Positions 53,648 to 62,286 of a DNA stretch of 64,000 nucleotides are shown one piece after another; position 1 is the first letter of the stretch, and every line of letters begins with the position of its first letter. Below the pieces are notes generated by a model, which saw only the letters and a program-made list of their open reading frames with translations, was not told where the DNA came from and ran no database searches. Location: positions 1-64,000 of the forward strand of contig DATENM010000082.1 of NCBI GenBank assembly GCA_035275065.1. Reading direction: 5' to 3'. The translations under genes and the position numbers were made by a program. This DNA comes from Blastocatellia bacterium. GTDB lineage: Bacteria; Acidobacteriota; Blastocatellia; UBA7656.

Positions 53648-54000
53648 CGCTTCGACCTCACGCGCAATCAGACGCCCACAAAGAGGCTATCAGGGTAAAA
53701 ACCGCAACTGTTATTCCAGCCCGTCCCACGGTCACAGTGCCTGAAAAATCAAGGCTTTTCAGCTCCTACCGTGGTATGGTCAGCATCAGAGTCCATAATT
53801 TTGGAACAGCGTCCAATTTTTCGGATACAACGCGAAACCGGTTTCTAAGGCGACTAGAAACCAACCCTGGGGGCACGGGACGGCGTAGCAGGCACAACTG
53901 AAAACAGACGCTCCTAAGCGGACAAGCGCACGGACGGGACAAGCAGATTCTTAGTCTCTCTCTACCAATGCCTGCATCTTTGGCAGGCAAATCTTTATGC
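53648..54000. other. Region between the outer-membrane protein gene and the kinase gene
   Basis: 353 bp, no gene seen. A 7-bp hairpin (TGCCTGC/GCAGGCA, 53969-53989) follows the outer-membrane protein stop but has no U-tract. The kinase promoter should lie in 53700-53850; no clear consensus was found. Confidence 0.35.
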
Positions 54001-55695
54001 TTAAAATCTCAACGACAGACCGACGCGCACCAGACGGTGGAAACGGCTGGCGACCAGTTCCTGGCGCTCGTCGCTGACCGCGCCTTGCTGGTCAAGCAAG
54101 TTGCGCAGATCAATGATGGCCTGCCACTGGCCGGGCAGGAAGCCGAGACTCGGCAAATCCTGCGTGAGCATCACGTTGATGTTCGGGTCGTAAGTCGCCA
54201 CCTGTCCCTGGAACGGATCAATGGCAAAGACCGCTTGCGTCGGCGCGACCCGCAGCACGGTCGAAACCCGCGTGCCGGTGGTCACGAAGTTCGCATCCAC
54301 TTTCGCCGAAACGACCTGGAAGACAGCGTTGCGGAACAGGTGCGCCGGGTCGGTGATGCCGCGCTCGTCGAGCTGCTGGCCCTCGCCAAAGGCATAACCC
54401 ACCGACGCCTCCACCACACGGTTGACGTGGCGGTGATAGACGACACGCATGCCGCGCTGACGGCCTCCCTGTTCGACGGCGCGGAATTCCGATTGGGTCT
54501 GCGCATCATTGGGGACGGCCAGCAGGCCAACGCCGTGGCCTGAAACCGTGTCGAAGAAGGCCATCATCTCGACCGAGGACTTATCGGAAAGAATCTGTTC
54601 AGCGCCGAACTGCAAGCGATAGCTGCGATCCATCAACGGCTGCTGATCGCCGCTTGCCGCATTCATCACCGCGACCGCCTTCGGCTCGGTGAACTCGATC
54701 TCGCCGGCTTCGAGCTTGACGCGCGATTGCACGTCGCTCGACGTGCCGGGGACGAGCGCCGCCGACAGTCGTGTGCGCGGCGTGGCATCAATGGCCAGCC
54801 CCAAGCGCGGCAGGACGCTGGTGCCCGAAGCGCCTTCGGAAAAGCGCGCGAATTCCAGGCCGTAAACGATCAGCACAGGCCCGGCGACTTGCCAGGTGTC
54901 GGTCGCTGACAACGAGAACTGTCCGAGTCGCGGCACACTGCCGTGGCGCGAAAACGTGAAGCGCCCATAGCCGAGCGCCACCGCGAACCGGTGACGGTCA
55001 CCGACGTTGGCGGTCGTCAGGGCTTGTAGCTTTTGCGGCGCGCCGGTGCCGACGCCCGCCTGACCGGTAAGGACGAAGTTGGCATCTTTGCCGATCTGCT
55101 CGGAGATGGCGAAGTTGGTGCCGAAGAACGGCATGGTTTCGGCCGTGTCGCTGGTGCTCGCCTGCGCGAAGGTGTTGACGACGCCGTGCATCTCCGGCGT
55201 GCGGTCTGTGAGCGCGACCGTGTCATCGCCGCGCGCGTCGGTCGGGTTCGGGTTATATTCGTCGTAATGGAAGACGACGTTGCGGGCGCCGCGCGCCGCA
55301 TATTTGGAATCGGTGTTGAGGCTGGTCTGCTCGCTCAACGTCGTCACCCGACGCAAGTAGATCGAATCGAAGACGGTGACTTGATTGGGCCGCACGTCGG
55401 TGGCGATCTCGACCGGCTTGAAGCCGTCGGCAGCGGCTTTCACGCGGTAGCGGCCCGGCACGATGTTGGCGGCGATGAACTTGCCTTCATTATCGGTGCT
55501 GGCCTTTTTGATCACCTTGCCGGCCTTGACGTCTTCGGCCAGTACAAGCACGGCTGCGCCGACCAGGGGATTCCCACGCGCGTCGAGAACAAGACCGCGT
55601 ATCGAGCCCGTGGCAGCGCCCGCTTGGGCCGTCGCGCCGGCGCTCAAGACGACGCCGACGACAAGCAAAGCCCAGAGTCTGGAAGCGTGTTTCAT
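54001..55695 (-). CDS. Carboxypeptidase-regulatory-domain outer-membrane beta-barrel-like protein
   Basis: 564 residues with a signal peptide (ends AGATAQ). Residues about 28-112 are a carboxypeptidase-regulatory-like (CarboxypepD_reg) domain: GSIRGLVLDARGNPLVGAAV and VPGRYRVKAAADGF. The remaining 450 residues alternate in beta-strand fashion and end in RVGLSLRF, a C-terminal Phe typical of outer-membrane barrels. Such proteins are abundant in Acidobacteriota; related TonB-dependent members take up oligosaccharides or peptides, but no plug domain or TonB box is visible here. The ATG overlaps the rdgB stop by 4 bp. Confidence 0.8.
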   Translation of the reverse strand: MKHASRLWALLVVGVVLSAGATAQAGAATGSIRGLVLDARGNPLVGAAVLVLAEDVKAGKVIKKASTDNEGKFIAANIVPGRYRVKAAADGFKPVEIATDVRPNQVTVFDSIYLRRVTTLSEQTSLNTDSKYAARGARNVVFHYDEYNPNPTDARGDDTVALTDRTPEMHGVVNTFAQASTSDTAETMPFFGTNFAISEQIGKDANFVLTGQAGVGTGAPQKLQALTTANVGDRHRFAVALGYGRFTFSRHGSVPRLGQFSLSATDTWQVAGPVLIVYGLEFARFSEGASGTSVLPRLGLAIDATPRTRLSAALVPGTSSDVQSRVKLEAGEIEFTEPKAVAVMNAASGDQQPLMDRSYRLQFGAEQILSDKSSVEMMAFFDTVSGHGVGLLAVPNDAQTQSEFRAVEQGGRQRGMRVVYHRHVNRVVEASVGYAFGEGQQLDERGITDPAHLFRNAVFQVVSAKVDANFVTTGTRVSTVLRVAPTQAVFAIDPFQGQVATYDPNINVMLTQDLPSLGFLPGQWQAIIDLRNLLDQQGAVSDERQELVASRFHRLVRVGLSLRF

Positions 55696-56357
55696 ACGTC
55701 ACCTCTTCTGGAGGAAGCAGAGGACTCACCAGTAGGAAGTATCATTTTATCACCCGTCTTTGGGGTGTCAAGCACGCGCGCCGCTTCAAGCCACGTGACC
55801 AGACGGCGAAAAGCGCGACCGCGATGGCTGATCTCAGCCTTCTCTTCGGCGCTCAGTTCGGCAAACGTCTTGCCAAGCGGCGGGTAGAGAAAAACCGGAT
55901 CATAGCCGAAGCCGCCGACGCCATGCGGCACGTCGAGAATCCGCCCGCGCGCTTCGTCCTCAAAGACCTGCTCGCCCGCCGCCCAGACCAGCGCCGCCGC
56001 GCAAACGAAACGCGCGGCACGGCCATCGGCGGGAACGTCTTTCAACTCACCGAGCAATTTCTGAATGCGCTCGGCGTCCGATGCCCCAGGCCCTGCATAA
56101 CGCGCCGAGGCGACGCCGGGCCGCCCGCCGAGCGCCGCGACTTCGAGCCCCGAATCGTCGGCAATTGTCGGCAATCCCGTTTGTCTGTGATAATGGCGCG
56201 CCTTGAGCAAAGCGTTTTCCGCAAAGGTCTGAGCAGTTTCAATCTCTTCGGTTGAATCCCCGGCGTCGAGGCCAACCAGCTCGATGGGCTGTTGGCCCAG
56301 GATGCGTCGTAATTCGCTGACCTTGCCGCGGTTAGTCGTTGCCAGCAGCAGCTTCAT
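55692..56357 (-). CDS. rdgB: XTP/dITP diphosphatase (RdgB/HAM1)
   Basis: 221 residues, about 20 longer than usual at the C-terminus. It hydrolyses ITP, dITP and XTP to remove damaged purines from the nucleotide pool. Motifs: LLLATTNRGKVSELRRIL at the N-terminus, TFAENALLKARHYH, IADDSGLEVAALGGRPGV, GGFGYDPVFLYPPLGKTFAE and SHRGRAF. The extension contains DTPKTGDKMILPTGESSASS. Its stop codon overlaps the next gene (ATGA), an unexpected coupling of nucleotide repair with an outer-membrane protein. Confidence 0.95.
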   Translation of the reverse strand: MKLLLATTNRGKVSELRRILGQQPIELVGLDAGDSTEEIETAQTFAENALLKARHYHRQTGLPTIADDSGLEVAALGGRPGVASARYAGPGASDAERIQKLLGELKDVPADGRAARFVCAAALVWAAGEQVFEDEARGRILDVPHGVGGFGYDPVFLYPPLGKTFAELSAEEKAEISHRGRAFRRLVTWLEAARVLDTPKTGDKMILPTGESSASSRRGDV

Positions 56358-56679
56358 AGCCGAAGTATAACACGGCGGCAGACGAGCGGCTCGCTACCAG
56401 AGAACCGCGCCGCCCGCCTTTCTTGCACACCGATTGCAGTAAACGCCGTCAGGACGCTGCGGCTTTGAGGATTCACCGGCAGACGGGCTCAACGTAATTT
56501 AAACCGCAAATTCTTGTTCGGCCCGACACGCCGGCGATGTCAGGCAAGAAAAAATTTCCACCCAAAATATGTATTTTTTACACGCGTCATAGGTTTGTCT
56601 GCCCACCGCCGCGCCGACAAAAAGCACTATCTGCGCTGTTTTGTTGGAGATCATTACCGGAATGAGTGCCGGGCCGCCG

Positions 56680-56695
56680 TGGCACCTTGATTGCT
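56680..56695 (+). promoter_or_regulatory. Sigma54 (-24/-12) promoter, full consensus
   Basis: TGGCAC (56680-56685), CTTGA, TTGCT (56691-56695). The GG (56681-56682) and GC (56693-56694) are exactly 10 bp apart. Transcription should begin near 56706. A TTTGTC-N16-GACAAA dyad at 56594-56621, about 75 bp upstream, is a possible activator site. Confidence 0.82.
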
Positions 56696-56705
56696 CAGGC
56701 GTATG

Positions 56706-56828
56706 CGGGGCAAGAGATACGGGTGATGGCAACATCACTTCCTGTTCTCGATTATCGGTTACTGTGGTGAGGACAGTAACCGGACACAAGGCGATGCGGT
56801 CTTCCCACGCCGCATCGCCTATTTTTTT
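56706..56828 (+). ncRNA. Candidate sigma54-dependent small RNA
   Basis: About 120 nt between the sigma54 promoter and an intrinsic terminator. It contains no reading frame of note. Two hairpins precede the terminator: GTGATG-GCAA-CATCAC (GNRA-type tetraloop, 56723-56738) and CGGTTACTGT with its complement around the loop GGTGAGG (56756-56782). The loop GGTGAGG is GA-rich and could bind RNA or a protein of the CsrA type. It ends 91 bp before the peptidase gene, so it is most simply a stand-alone sRNA; a leader that ends early is the alternative. Confidence 0.65.
56789..56828 (+). terminator. Intrinsic terminator of the candidate sRNA
   Basis: Perfect 11-bp stem AGGCGATGCGG/CCGCATCGCCT (56789-56799 with 56810-56820), 10-nt loop, then seven T (56822-56828). 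Confidence 0.93.
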
Positions 56829-56919
56829 GTCCAGCCGATGCTCTCCTTGATCTGCCTGCCTTCTTGACACGCCGGGCGCTGCGCCCTATCTTCAAACCTT
56901 CCGAACTTCCGAGGTCTCG

Positions 56920-58407
56920 ATGCTCGACCAGTACCGCCGCGATTACGCCGAGTTCAACGCCGCCGTGATGCGCGAGCATTACCTGTTCGGCTCCGGCCAG
57001 AAAGCCGCGCTGGACTTGGCCCCGGTCTACGAGCGCTTCAGCGACCTCTTCTCACGCGACACCATCGCCAAGCTCCAGCGGCAGCTCGACGACACCGCCG
57101 AGCATTTCGCGACCGACCGCGCCGCCCTCAGCCACCTGCTGCGCTTTGCCGTCGAGCAGCACCTCGAAGACGCCGTCAAAGAGTTGACCGAAGAAGTCAG
57201 CGCCCTGGAAGCATCGGCGACCGTCGAATTCGCGGGGCGCACGCTGACCTTTCAGGAAACGGTGGTCGCCATCGCTAAAGCGCCCGACCAGGCGATGCGG
57301 CGGGCGCTTGACGCCCGGCGGCTGTCGGTCATCGCTTCGGCCAACGACCTGCGCGCCGAGCGCCTGATGAAGCTTCACGAGGCCGCCCGCTCGCTTGGTT
57401 ATGAAAGCTACACAAAGCTATTTGGGCAACTGCGGCAGCTCGATTACGAAACGGTCGAGCGCGCCGCGTCGCCGCTGCTGGCGCGCACCGAATCGCTCTA
57501 CGTCGCCCGCCTCAACGAAGCCTTGCAGCAACACCTCGGGATTCACATCGATGAGGCCGAGCGTTGCGATTACCTGCACCTGATGCGCCTGACGCGCTTC
57601 GACGGGCGCTTTCCGGCGTCGCGCCTGATGAAAGTCTATCGCCAGACCATGGACGGCCTCGGCATCCATGTTGACGCGCAGCGCAACGTTGAAGTGGACA
57701 ACGCCATCCGCCCGCACAAAATGCCACGCGCTTGTTGCGTGCCGGTCGTCGTGCCGGATGACATTAAACTGATCATCCGCCCGGCGGGCGGGCAGGCCGA
57801 TTACAAGTCGTTGCTGCACGAAGGCGGTCACGCGCAGCACTACGCCTGGACGGCAGCGGGGCTGCGCCCGGAGTTCAAGTACACCGGCGATTACGCCTTG
57901 AGCGAATCTTACGCCTTTCTCTTTCATCATCTGCTGACGGATCGCGCATGGCTCGGCGAAGTGCTCGGCTTCACCGACAACCGCGACTTCATTCGCGCCT
58001 TCATGCTGGTCGAGCTGATGGTGGCGCGGCGCATCATCACCAAGCTCGGTTACGAGCGGCGGCTGCATGCGGGTGAAGACCTGGGGCGCGCCGCCGATGA
58101 TTATGCCGAATCGCTGAGCCAGGCGACGCGCTTTAAAACCTCGAAGACGGAATATCTCTCGGACACCGACGATGCGTTTTACGTGGCGAACTACGTCCGC
58201 GCCACGGCGCTGGCGTTGCTGCTGCGCGAGCATCTGCAATCGCGTTTCGGCCAGCGCTGGTGGGCCGCGCCGCAGGCGGGAAATTTTCTGAAAGAGATTT
58301 GGGAGACCGGCGACCGTTATAGCGCCGACGAGATGGCCGCGCAGATCGGTATCGGCCCGATTATCATCGATCCGCTGATCGATCAGTTCAATGAGGTATT
58401 GAAATAG
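56920..58407 (+). CDS. HEXXH zinc metallopeptidase (M3-like)
   Basis: 495 residues, mostly helical, no signal peptide. The zinc site is His300-Glu301-x-x-His304 (LLHEGGHAQHY) with the third ligand probably Glu329 (ALSESYAFLFH). The long N-terminal helical part and C-terminal helices fit an oligopeptidase fold of the M3 type. GAGG precedes the ATG. It begins 91 bp after the sRNA terminator and is followed by aroB 7 bp downstream. Likely cytoplasmic peptide turnover. Confidence 0.8.
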   Translation: MLDQYRRDYAEFNAAVMREHYLFGSGQKAALDLAPVYERFSDLFSRDTIAKLQRQLDDTAEHFATDRAALSHLLRFAVEQHLEDAVKELTEEVSALEASATVEFAGRTLTFQETVVAIAKAPDQAMRRALDARRLSVIASANDLRAERLMKLHEAARSLGYESYTKLFGQLRQLDYETVERAASPLLARTESLYVARLNEALQQHLGIHIDEAERCDYLHLMRLTRFDGRFPASRLMKVYRQTMDGLGIHVDAQRNVEVDNAIRPHKMPRACCVPVVVPDDIKLIIRPAGGQADYKSLLHEGGHAQHYAWTAAGLRPEFKYTGDYALSESYAFLFHHLLTDRAWLGEVLGFTDNRDFIRAFMLVELMVARRIITKLGYERRLHAGEDLGRAADDYAESLSQATRFKTSKTEYLSDTDDAFYVANYVRATALALLLREHLQSRFGQRWWAAPQAGNFLKEIWETGDRYSADEMAAQIGIGPIIIDPLIDQFNEVLK

Positions 58408-58414
58408 AAGCCGA

Positions 58415-59527
58415 ATGGAAACCGCAACGATCAGGGTCAAACTCAAGCAGCGCAGCTACGCCATTCATGTCGCCGCCGGCTTGCTGGATGAAGTGGGAGA
58501 TCTATTACGCGCGGCAGTCGGCGAGCGGGCGCGGCGAGCCGTCGTCGTCAGCAACCCGACAGTAGATCAACTCTATGGCCGCCGCCTGGCGCGCAGCCTG
58601 CGGCGCGCAGGGTTCAAGACGCCACAGGTTCTCATCGGTGACGGCGAGCGCTTCAAAACCCTCGGCACGGCGGAAACGCTCTACACCTTTTTGATCGAGC
58701 AGCGCATCGAGCGCTCGGACGTCATCGTGGCAATGGGCGGCGGCGTGGTCGGCGACCTCAGCGGCTTTGTCGCCGCGACCTACCTGCGCGGCATTCGCTT
58801 CGCTCAGGTGCCGACGACCTTGCTGGCGCAGATAGACAGCTCGGTCGGCGGCAAGACGGGTGTGAATCACCGGCTCGGCAAGAACCTGATCGGCGCTTTT
58901 CACCAGCCGGCGCTCGTCGCCATTGACCCGCTGACGCTCCAGTCGCTGCCCGGGCGCGAGCTGCGCGCCGGCCTCTGCGAAGCGATCAAGTATGGCGTCA
59001 TCCGCGACCGCCGTTTGTTCGACCGCATCTATCGCGAGCTTGACCGCTTAAAGCTCCTCGACCTGGGCGAGCTGACACACCTCATCGAGCGCTCATGCCA
59101 GATCAAAGCTGAGGTCGTGGCGCGTGACGAGCGCGAAGGCGGCTTGCGGCGGATTTTAAATTTTGGCCACACCGTCGGCCACGCGCTCGAAGCAGTGACG
59201 CGCTATCGCCGCTTCCTGCATGGCGAAGCGGTCGGTCACGGGATGCGCGCCGCGGCGCGCCTTGCCGAGCGGCTGGAAATGCTAGCGAGTGACGAGCGCC
59301 GGTTAATCGATGAAGCGGTGCGGCGTGCCGGGCCGCTGCCATCGGCAAAAACTCTTGCGCTCGATGATATAATCTCTGCAATGGCACACGACAAGAAGGC
59401 CGAGGCCGGACAGCTGGCCTTTGTGCTGCCGACTCAGATTGGCCGTGTCGTTGTGCGCGCCGACGTGCCCCTGCAAATCATTCGTGCAGCCCTCAAGGAT
59501 GCTCTTTTCGAGCAGCCGCTTTCATAG
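58415..59527 (+). CDS. aroB: 3-Dehydroquinate synthase
   Basis: 370 residues. Second step of the shikimate pathway: converts DAHP to 3-dehydroquinate using NAD and a metal. Motifs: AMGGGVVGDLSGFVAATYLRG split as GGGVVGDLSGF (NAD), QVPTTLLAQIDSSVGGKTG, KNLIGAFHQP, GLCEAIKYG and a metal His in NFGHTVGHALE. It starts 7 bp after the peptidase gene; the two are probably cotranscribed although functionally distinct. Confidence 0.97.
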   Translation: METATIRVKLKQRSYAIHVAAGLLDEVGDLLRAAVGERARRAVVVSNPTVDQLYGRRLARSLRRAGFKTPQVLIGDGERFKTLGTAETLYTFLIEQRIERSDVIVAMGGGVVGDLSGFVAATYLRGIRFAQVPTTLLAQIDSSVGGKTGVNHRLGKNLIGAFHQPALVAIDPLTLQSLPGRELRAGLCEAIKYGVIRDRRLFDRIYRELDRLKLLDLGELTHLIERSCQIKAEVVARDEREGGLRRILNFGHTVGHALEAVTRYRRFLHGEAVGHGMRAAARLAERLEMLASDERRLIDEAVRRAGPLPSAKTLALDDIISAMAHDKKAEAGQLAFVLPTQIGRVVVRADVPLQIIRAALKDALFEQPLS

Positions 59528-59540
59528 GGAGAGCAACGCC

Positions 59541-59915
59541 ATGAATAGCAGAGAGAGCCGCGCGCGGGAGCGCGGTGCCGTTAGCATCAAAACCATCGTC
59601 ATCCTTTTCGTTCTCTTTTGCGCGGCGTTTCTGATGCTGAAGCTGGTGCCGGTCTACGTCGAACAGCGCAAGGTCATCTTTGACGTGGAAGAGCTGGCGC
59701 GCATCGCCACGGTGCGGAGCTTCAAAGACGAGCGCATCGTGCCGGAGATCACCAAGATTCGCAGTACCTACGAGTTGCCCGAGGGCAGCATCAACCTGAT
59801 GCAGCGCGTCGGGCCGGGCGTTCAGATCGGCGTCAATTACACGCGCTCGGTTGATCTGCTCGTCACCACCTACAGTTGGAAGGTCGAGCATACGGTCGTC
59901 GGCAAGGAATTGTAA
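59541..59915 (+). CDS. Small single-helix membrane protein (DUF4845-like)
   Basis: 124 residues from the ATG at 59541 (GGAGAG upstream). After a charged N-terminus comes one membrane helix (IKTIVILFVLFCAAFLMLKL) and a soluble C-terminal domain (ELARIATVRSFKDERIVPEI, then TRSVDLLVTTYSWKVEHTV). The layout resembles DUF4845 proteins, but identity is uncertain. It follows aroB by 13 bp and is probably in the same operon. Confidence 0.6.
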   Translation: MNSRESRARERGAVSIKTIVILFVLFCAAFLMLKLVPVYVEQRKVIFDVEELARIATVRSFKDERIVPEITKIRSTYELPEGSINLMQRVGPGVQIGVNYTRSVDLLVTTYSWKVEHTVVGKEL

Positions 59916-59950
59916 TCCATACCGCACGCAGCGAAATCGCCATGCAGCAA

Positions 59951-59985
59951 ATCAAAAACGGCGCGACTTCAAAGGTCGCGCCGTT
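59951..59985 (-). terminator. Intrinsic terminator for the hemB transcript
   Basis: 11-bp stem (AACGGCGCGAC at 59957-59967 with 59975-59985), 7-nt loop, followed on the minus strand by a T-run. Repeat copy E lies between it and the hemB stop. Confidence 0.75.
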
Positions 59986-59996
59986 GATTCATGAAA

Positions 59997-60052
59997 GTGG
60001 CGCAATCTAACAGATTGCGCGAGTCGCTGCGCAATCTAACAGATTGCGCCAC
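59997..60052. repeat. Palindromic repeat copy E (double unit, AATCT subtype)
   Basis: Two palindromic units, each with arms GCGCAATCT/AGATTGCGC, separated by 8 nt (GAGTCGCT). Unlike copies B-D, the left loop reads AAC instead of GTT, so both units have the same orientation. It lies in the 3' region of hemB. The right flank, ACATGAGCAAACTGATC, is diverged from the flanks of copies A and D. Confidence 0.93.
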
Positions 60053-60078
60053 ATGAGCAAACTGATCTTCAAATCGCT

Positions 60079-61047
60079 TTAAGCCATGCGCGCGGCCACT
60101 TCGCGGGCGAAGTAAGTCAGGATGATGTCGGCGCCGGCGCGTTTGATGGCGGTCAATGTCTCGACCACGACGCGCTCTTCGTCAATCCATCCCAGGCGCG
60201 CCGCGGCCTTGATCATCGAATACTCACCCGACACCTGATAGGCGGCCAGCGGCAGATCAAAGCGCTCGCGCACGGCGCGAATGATGTCCAGGTAAGCCAG
60301 CGCCGGCTTGACCATCAGCATGTCTGCGCCCTGCTCGACATCGAGCTGAGCTTCGCGCAACGCCTCGCGGGCATTCGCCGGGTCCATCTGGTAGCCGCGC
60401 CGGTCGCCGAATTGCGGCGCCGAGCCGGCGGCCTCGCGGAACGGGCCGTAAAAGCCCGACGCATATTTGACCGCATAAGACATGATCGGCAAATGATCGA
60501 AGCCCGATTGATCGAGCGCCGCGCGGATGGCGCCCACAAAGCCGTCCATCATATTCGACGGCGCAATCAGGTCGGCGCCGGCTTCGGCCTGTGAGACGGC
60601 GGTGCGCGCCAGCAGGTCGAGCGTCGGATCGTTCAACACTTCGCCGTCGCGGATGACGCCGCAGTGACCGTGGTCTGTATACTCGCAGAGGCAGTTGTCG
60701 GCAATCACGAACGCTTCTTTGACCTCGCGCTTGAGGGCTCGTATGGCGCGCTGCGTGATGCCGTCTTCGGCATAAGCCTGCGTTCCGGCGGCGTCTTTCT
60801 CGTCGGGCACGCCGAAGAGGATGACCGAGCGGACGCCGACGCCCACCGCCGCGGCGACCTCTTTGACCAGCTCATCAATCGACAGGTTGAAACAGCCGGG
60901 CATCGCGCTGATCTCGCGGCGCACGCCTTCGCCTTCGCAGACAAAGAGCGGGTAGACGAAATCATCAGGCGTCAGGTTGGTCTCGCGCACCAGGGCGCGC
61001 AAGGTTTCGCTGCGCCGCAGCCGACGCGGACGTTGGATGAGATTCAT
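60079..61047 (-). CDS. hemB: Delta-aminolevulinic acid dehydratase (porphobilinogen synthase)
   Basis: 322 residues. Condenses two 5-aminolevulinate molecules to porphobilinogen in tetrapyrrole (heme, cobalamin) synthesis. The zinc site Cys residues are in NCLCEYTDHGHCG; the two active-site Lys are in SYAVKYASGFYG and MLMVKPALAYLD. The zinc-type (not Mg-type) site suggests Zn dependence. It follows a Cys-rich small gene by 22 bp on the same strand. Confidence 0.97.
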   Translation of the reverse strand: MNLIQRPRRLRRSETLRALVRETNLTPDDFVYPLFVCEGEGVRREISAMPGCFNLSIDELVKEVAAAVGVGVRSVILFGVPDEKDAAGTQAYAEDGITQRAIRALKREVKEAFVIADNCLCEYTDHGHCGVIRDGEVLNDPTLDLLARTAVSQAEAGADLIAPSNMMDGFVGAIRAALDQSGFDHLPIMSYAVKYASGFYGPFREAAGSAPQFGDRRGYQMDPANAREALREAQLDVEQGADMLMVKPALAYLDIIRAVRERFDLPLAAYQVSGEYSMIKAAARLGWIDEERVVVETLTAIKRAGADIILTYFAREVAARMA

Positions 61048-61069
61048 GCGGAAAACTCCTTGGTGATGA

Positions 61070-61246
61070 TTACAACCCGCTCATGTCTTCGTCGGGGAAG
61101 AAAAAGACCTTGGCGCACGGCTCCGAGCAGAACATCTGCGCGTAACGCCGCACCGCGCACCTGTCACAGACGAGCTTGAAGCAGACGGCGCACTTGTGCA
61201 GCCGCAAGACCTCAGGTGTTAGATTGCATTTGGAGCAGATTGCCAT
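61070..61246 (-). CDS. 58-residue Cys-rich zinc-finger-like protein in the hemB operon
   Basis: Start ATG at 61246. Cys at 4, 7, 19, 22, 27, 30, 40 and 44 form four pairs (ICSKC, CAVC, CDRC, FCSEPC), consistent with two zinc sites of a treble-clef or MYND/TRASH type. It is 22 bp upstream of hemB, so cotranscribed. It may supply or sense zinc for the zinc-dependent HemB, which is speculative. Family not recognised. Confidence 0.7.
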   Translation of the reverse strand: MAICSKCNLTPEVLRLHKCAVCFKLVCDRCAVRRYAQMFCSEPCAKVFFFPDEDMSGL

Positions 61247-61354
61247 TCCAGCTCAGTAGTATAGCAAACTGCGCCGCGACCGCGGAGAGAAATATAGCGG
61301 CTGTGATAAGATCAAGCTGATGGACGAATGAAACTTCACTCACCGTGAGGGCCA

Positions 61355-62020
61355 ATGGCGAAACGTCCTTTTGACATCAGCGAGGCCATCCGCGCCATCC
61401 GCAAAGCCGTCGAGCCATTTCCGAAGGCGGCGCTCTTCGAGCTGGCCGAAGACGGCTTCAATTCGACCTTCGAGCAGCTGGTCGCCTGCATCATCTCGAT
61501 CCGCACCTATGACGAGGTCATGCTGCCGACGGCGCGTCGCCTGTTCGAGCGGGCGCGCACCCCTGACGAGATGCGAAGGCTGACGCCCGAGGAGATCGAT
61601 GAGATCATCCGCCCGGCGACTTTTCACGAGCAGAAAGCCTACAACATTCATACCATCGCCGAGCGCGTCGCCGACGAGTACGGCGGCGAGCTGCCGTGCG
61701 AATCCGAAGTGCTGCTGTCGTTCAAGGGGGTCGGCCCGAAGTGTGCCAACCTGGTGCTGGGGATCGCCTGCGATCAGCCTTTTATCGGCGTAGACATTCA
61801 CGTGCATCGCGTCACCAACCGCTGGGGCTATATTGCGGCAAAGACGCCTGAGAAGACGATGGCGGCGCTGATGGAGAAGCTACCGCGCCGCTACTGGGTT
61901 GAAATCAATCGGCTGCTGGTGCCCTTCGGCAAGCACGTCTGCACGGGCACGCGACCGAAATGCTCGACCTGCCCGGTGCTTGAGATGTGCCAACAGGTCG
62001 GCGTGACGAATCCGCGTTGA
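61355..62020 (+). CDS. nth: Endonuclease III (base-excision DNA glycosylase/AP lyase)
   Basis: 221 residues. Removes oxidised pyrimidines. Helix-hairpin-helix LLSFKGVGPKCANLVLG with the catalytic Lys (KGVGPKCAN region), the Asp in GVDIHVHRV, and the [4Fe-4S] cluster CTGTRPKCSTCPVLEMC (C-6-C-2-C-5-C spacing). Length and motifs are standard except that the usual VDTHV is VDIHV. Confidence 0.95.
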   Translation: MAKRPFDISEAIRAIRKAVEPFPKAALFELAEDGFNSTFEQLVACIISIRTYDEVMLPTARRLFERARTPDEMRRLTPEEIDEIIRPATFHEQKAYNIHTIAERVADEYGGELPCESEVLLSFKGVGPKCANLVLGIACDQPFIGVDIHVHRVTNRWGYIAAKTPEKTMAALMEKLPRRYWVEINRLLVPFGKHVCTGTRPKCSTCPVLEMCQQVGVTNPR

Positions 62021-62107
62021 GCGGTTAAAGCTGAGCGATACGCCTTTAGGGATTGAGATAGATGAGCGATCAACCTCGGACAATCTCCAAGCGATTATCC
62101 GGTCACG

Positions 62108-62137
62108 TTGACGGGAGCCGAAGGCCCCTCTTATAAT
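62108..62137 (+). promoter_or_regulatory. Strong sigma70 promoter for tRNA-His
   Basis: TTGACG (62108-62113), 18 bp, perfect TATAAT (62132-62137). Transcription should begin near 62145, just before the tRNA. Confidence 0.8.
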
Positions 62138-62152
62138 CACCGTTTAGATTTT

Positions 62153-62226
62153 GCTGCCGTAGCTCAGTTGGCTAGAGCGCCTGACTGTGGATCAGGAGGT
62201 CTCGGGTTCAAGTCCCGACGGCAGTA
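62153..62226 (+). tRNA. tRNA-His (GUG) with A73 and no encoded G-1
   Basis: Cloverleaf folds throughout: acceptor GCTGCCG with CGGCAGT (G1 pairs with U72 as a wobble), D arm, anticodon stem CCTGA/TCAGG with anticodon GTG in loop CTGTGGA, T arm TCGGG/CCCGA with TTCAAGT loop. Position 73 is A, not C, and the base before G1 is T, so the usual bacterial G-1:C73 pair is absent. CCA is not encoded. Directly upstream of hisS. Confidence 0.92.
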
Positions 62227-62286
62227 CTTTCACACCTTTCAGCTTTCTTAACCGCTCTCCAACCCACTCTAAAGCATGGCCTCAGA

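Noticed and set aside
56640..56828. Known riboswitch or 6S RNA upstream of the peptidase gene
   Set aside because: No consensus of the TPP, SAM, cobalamin, glycine, c-di-GMP, ZTP or 6S classes was seen; the sigma54 promoter places the start downstream of part of the region.
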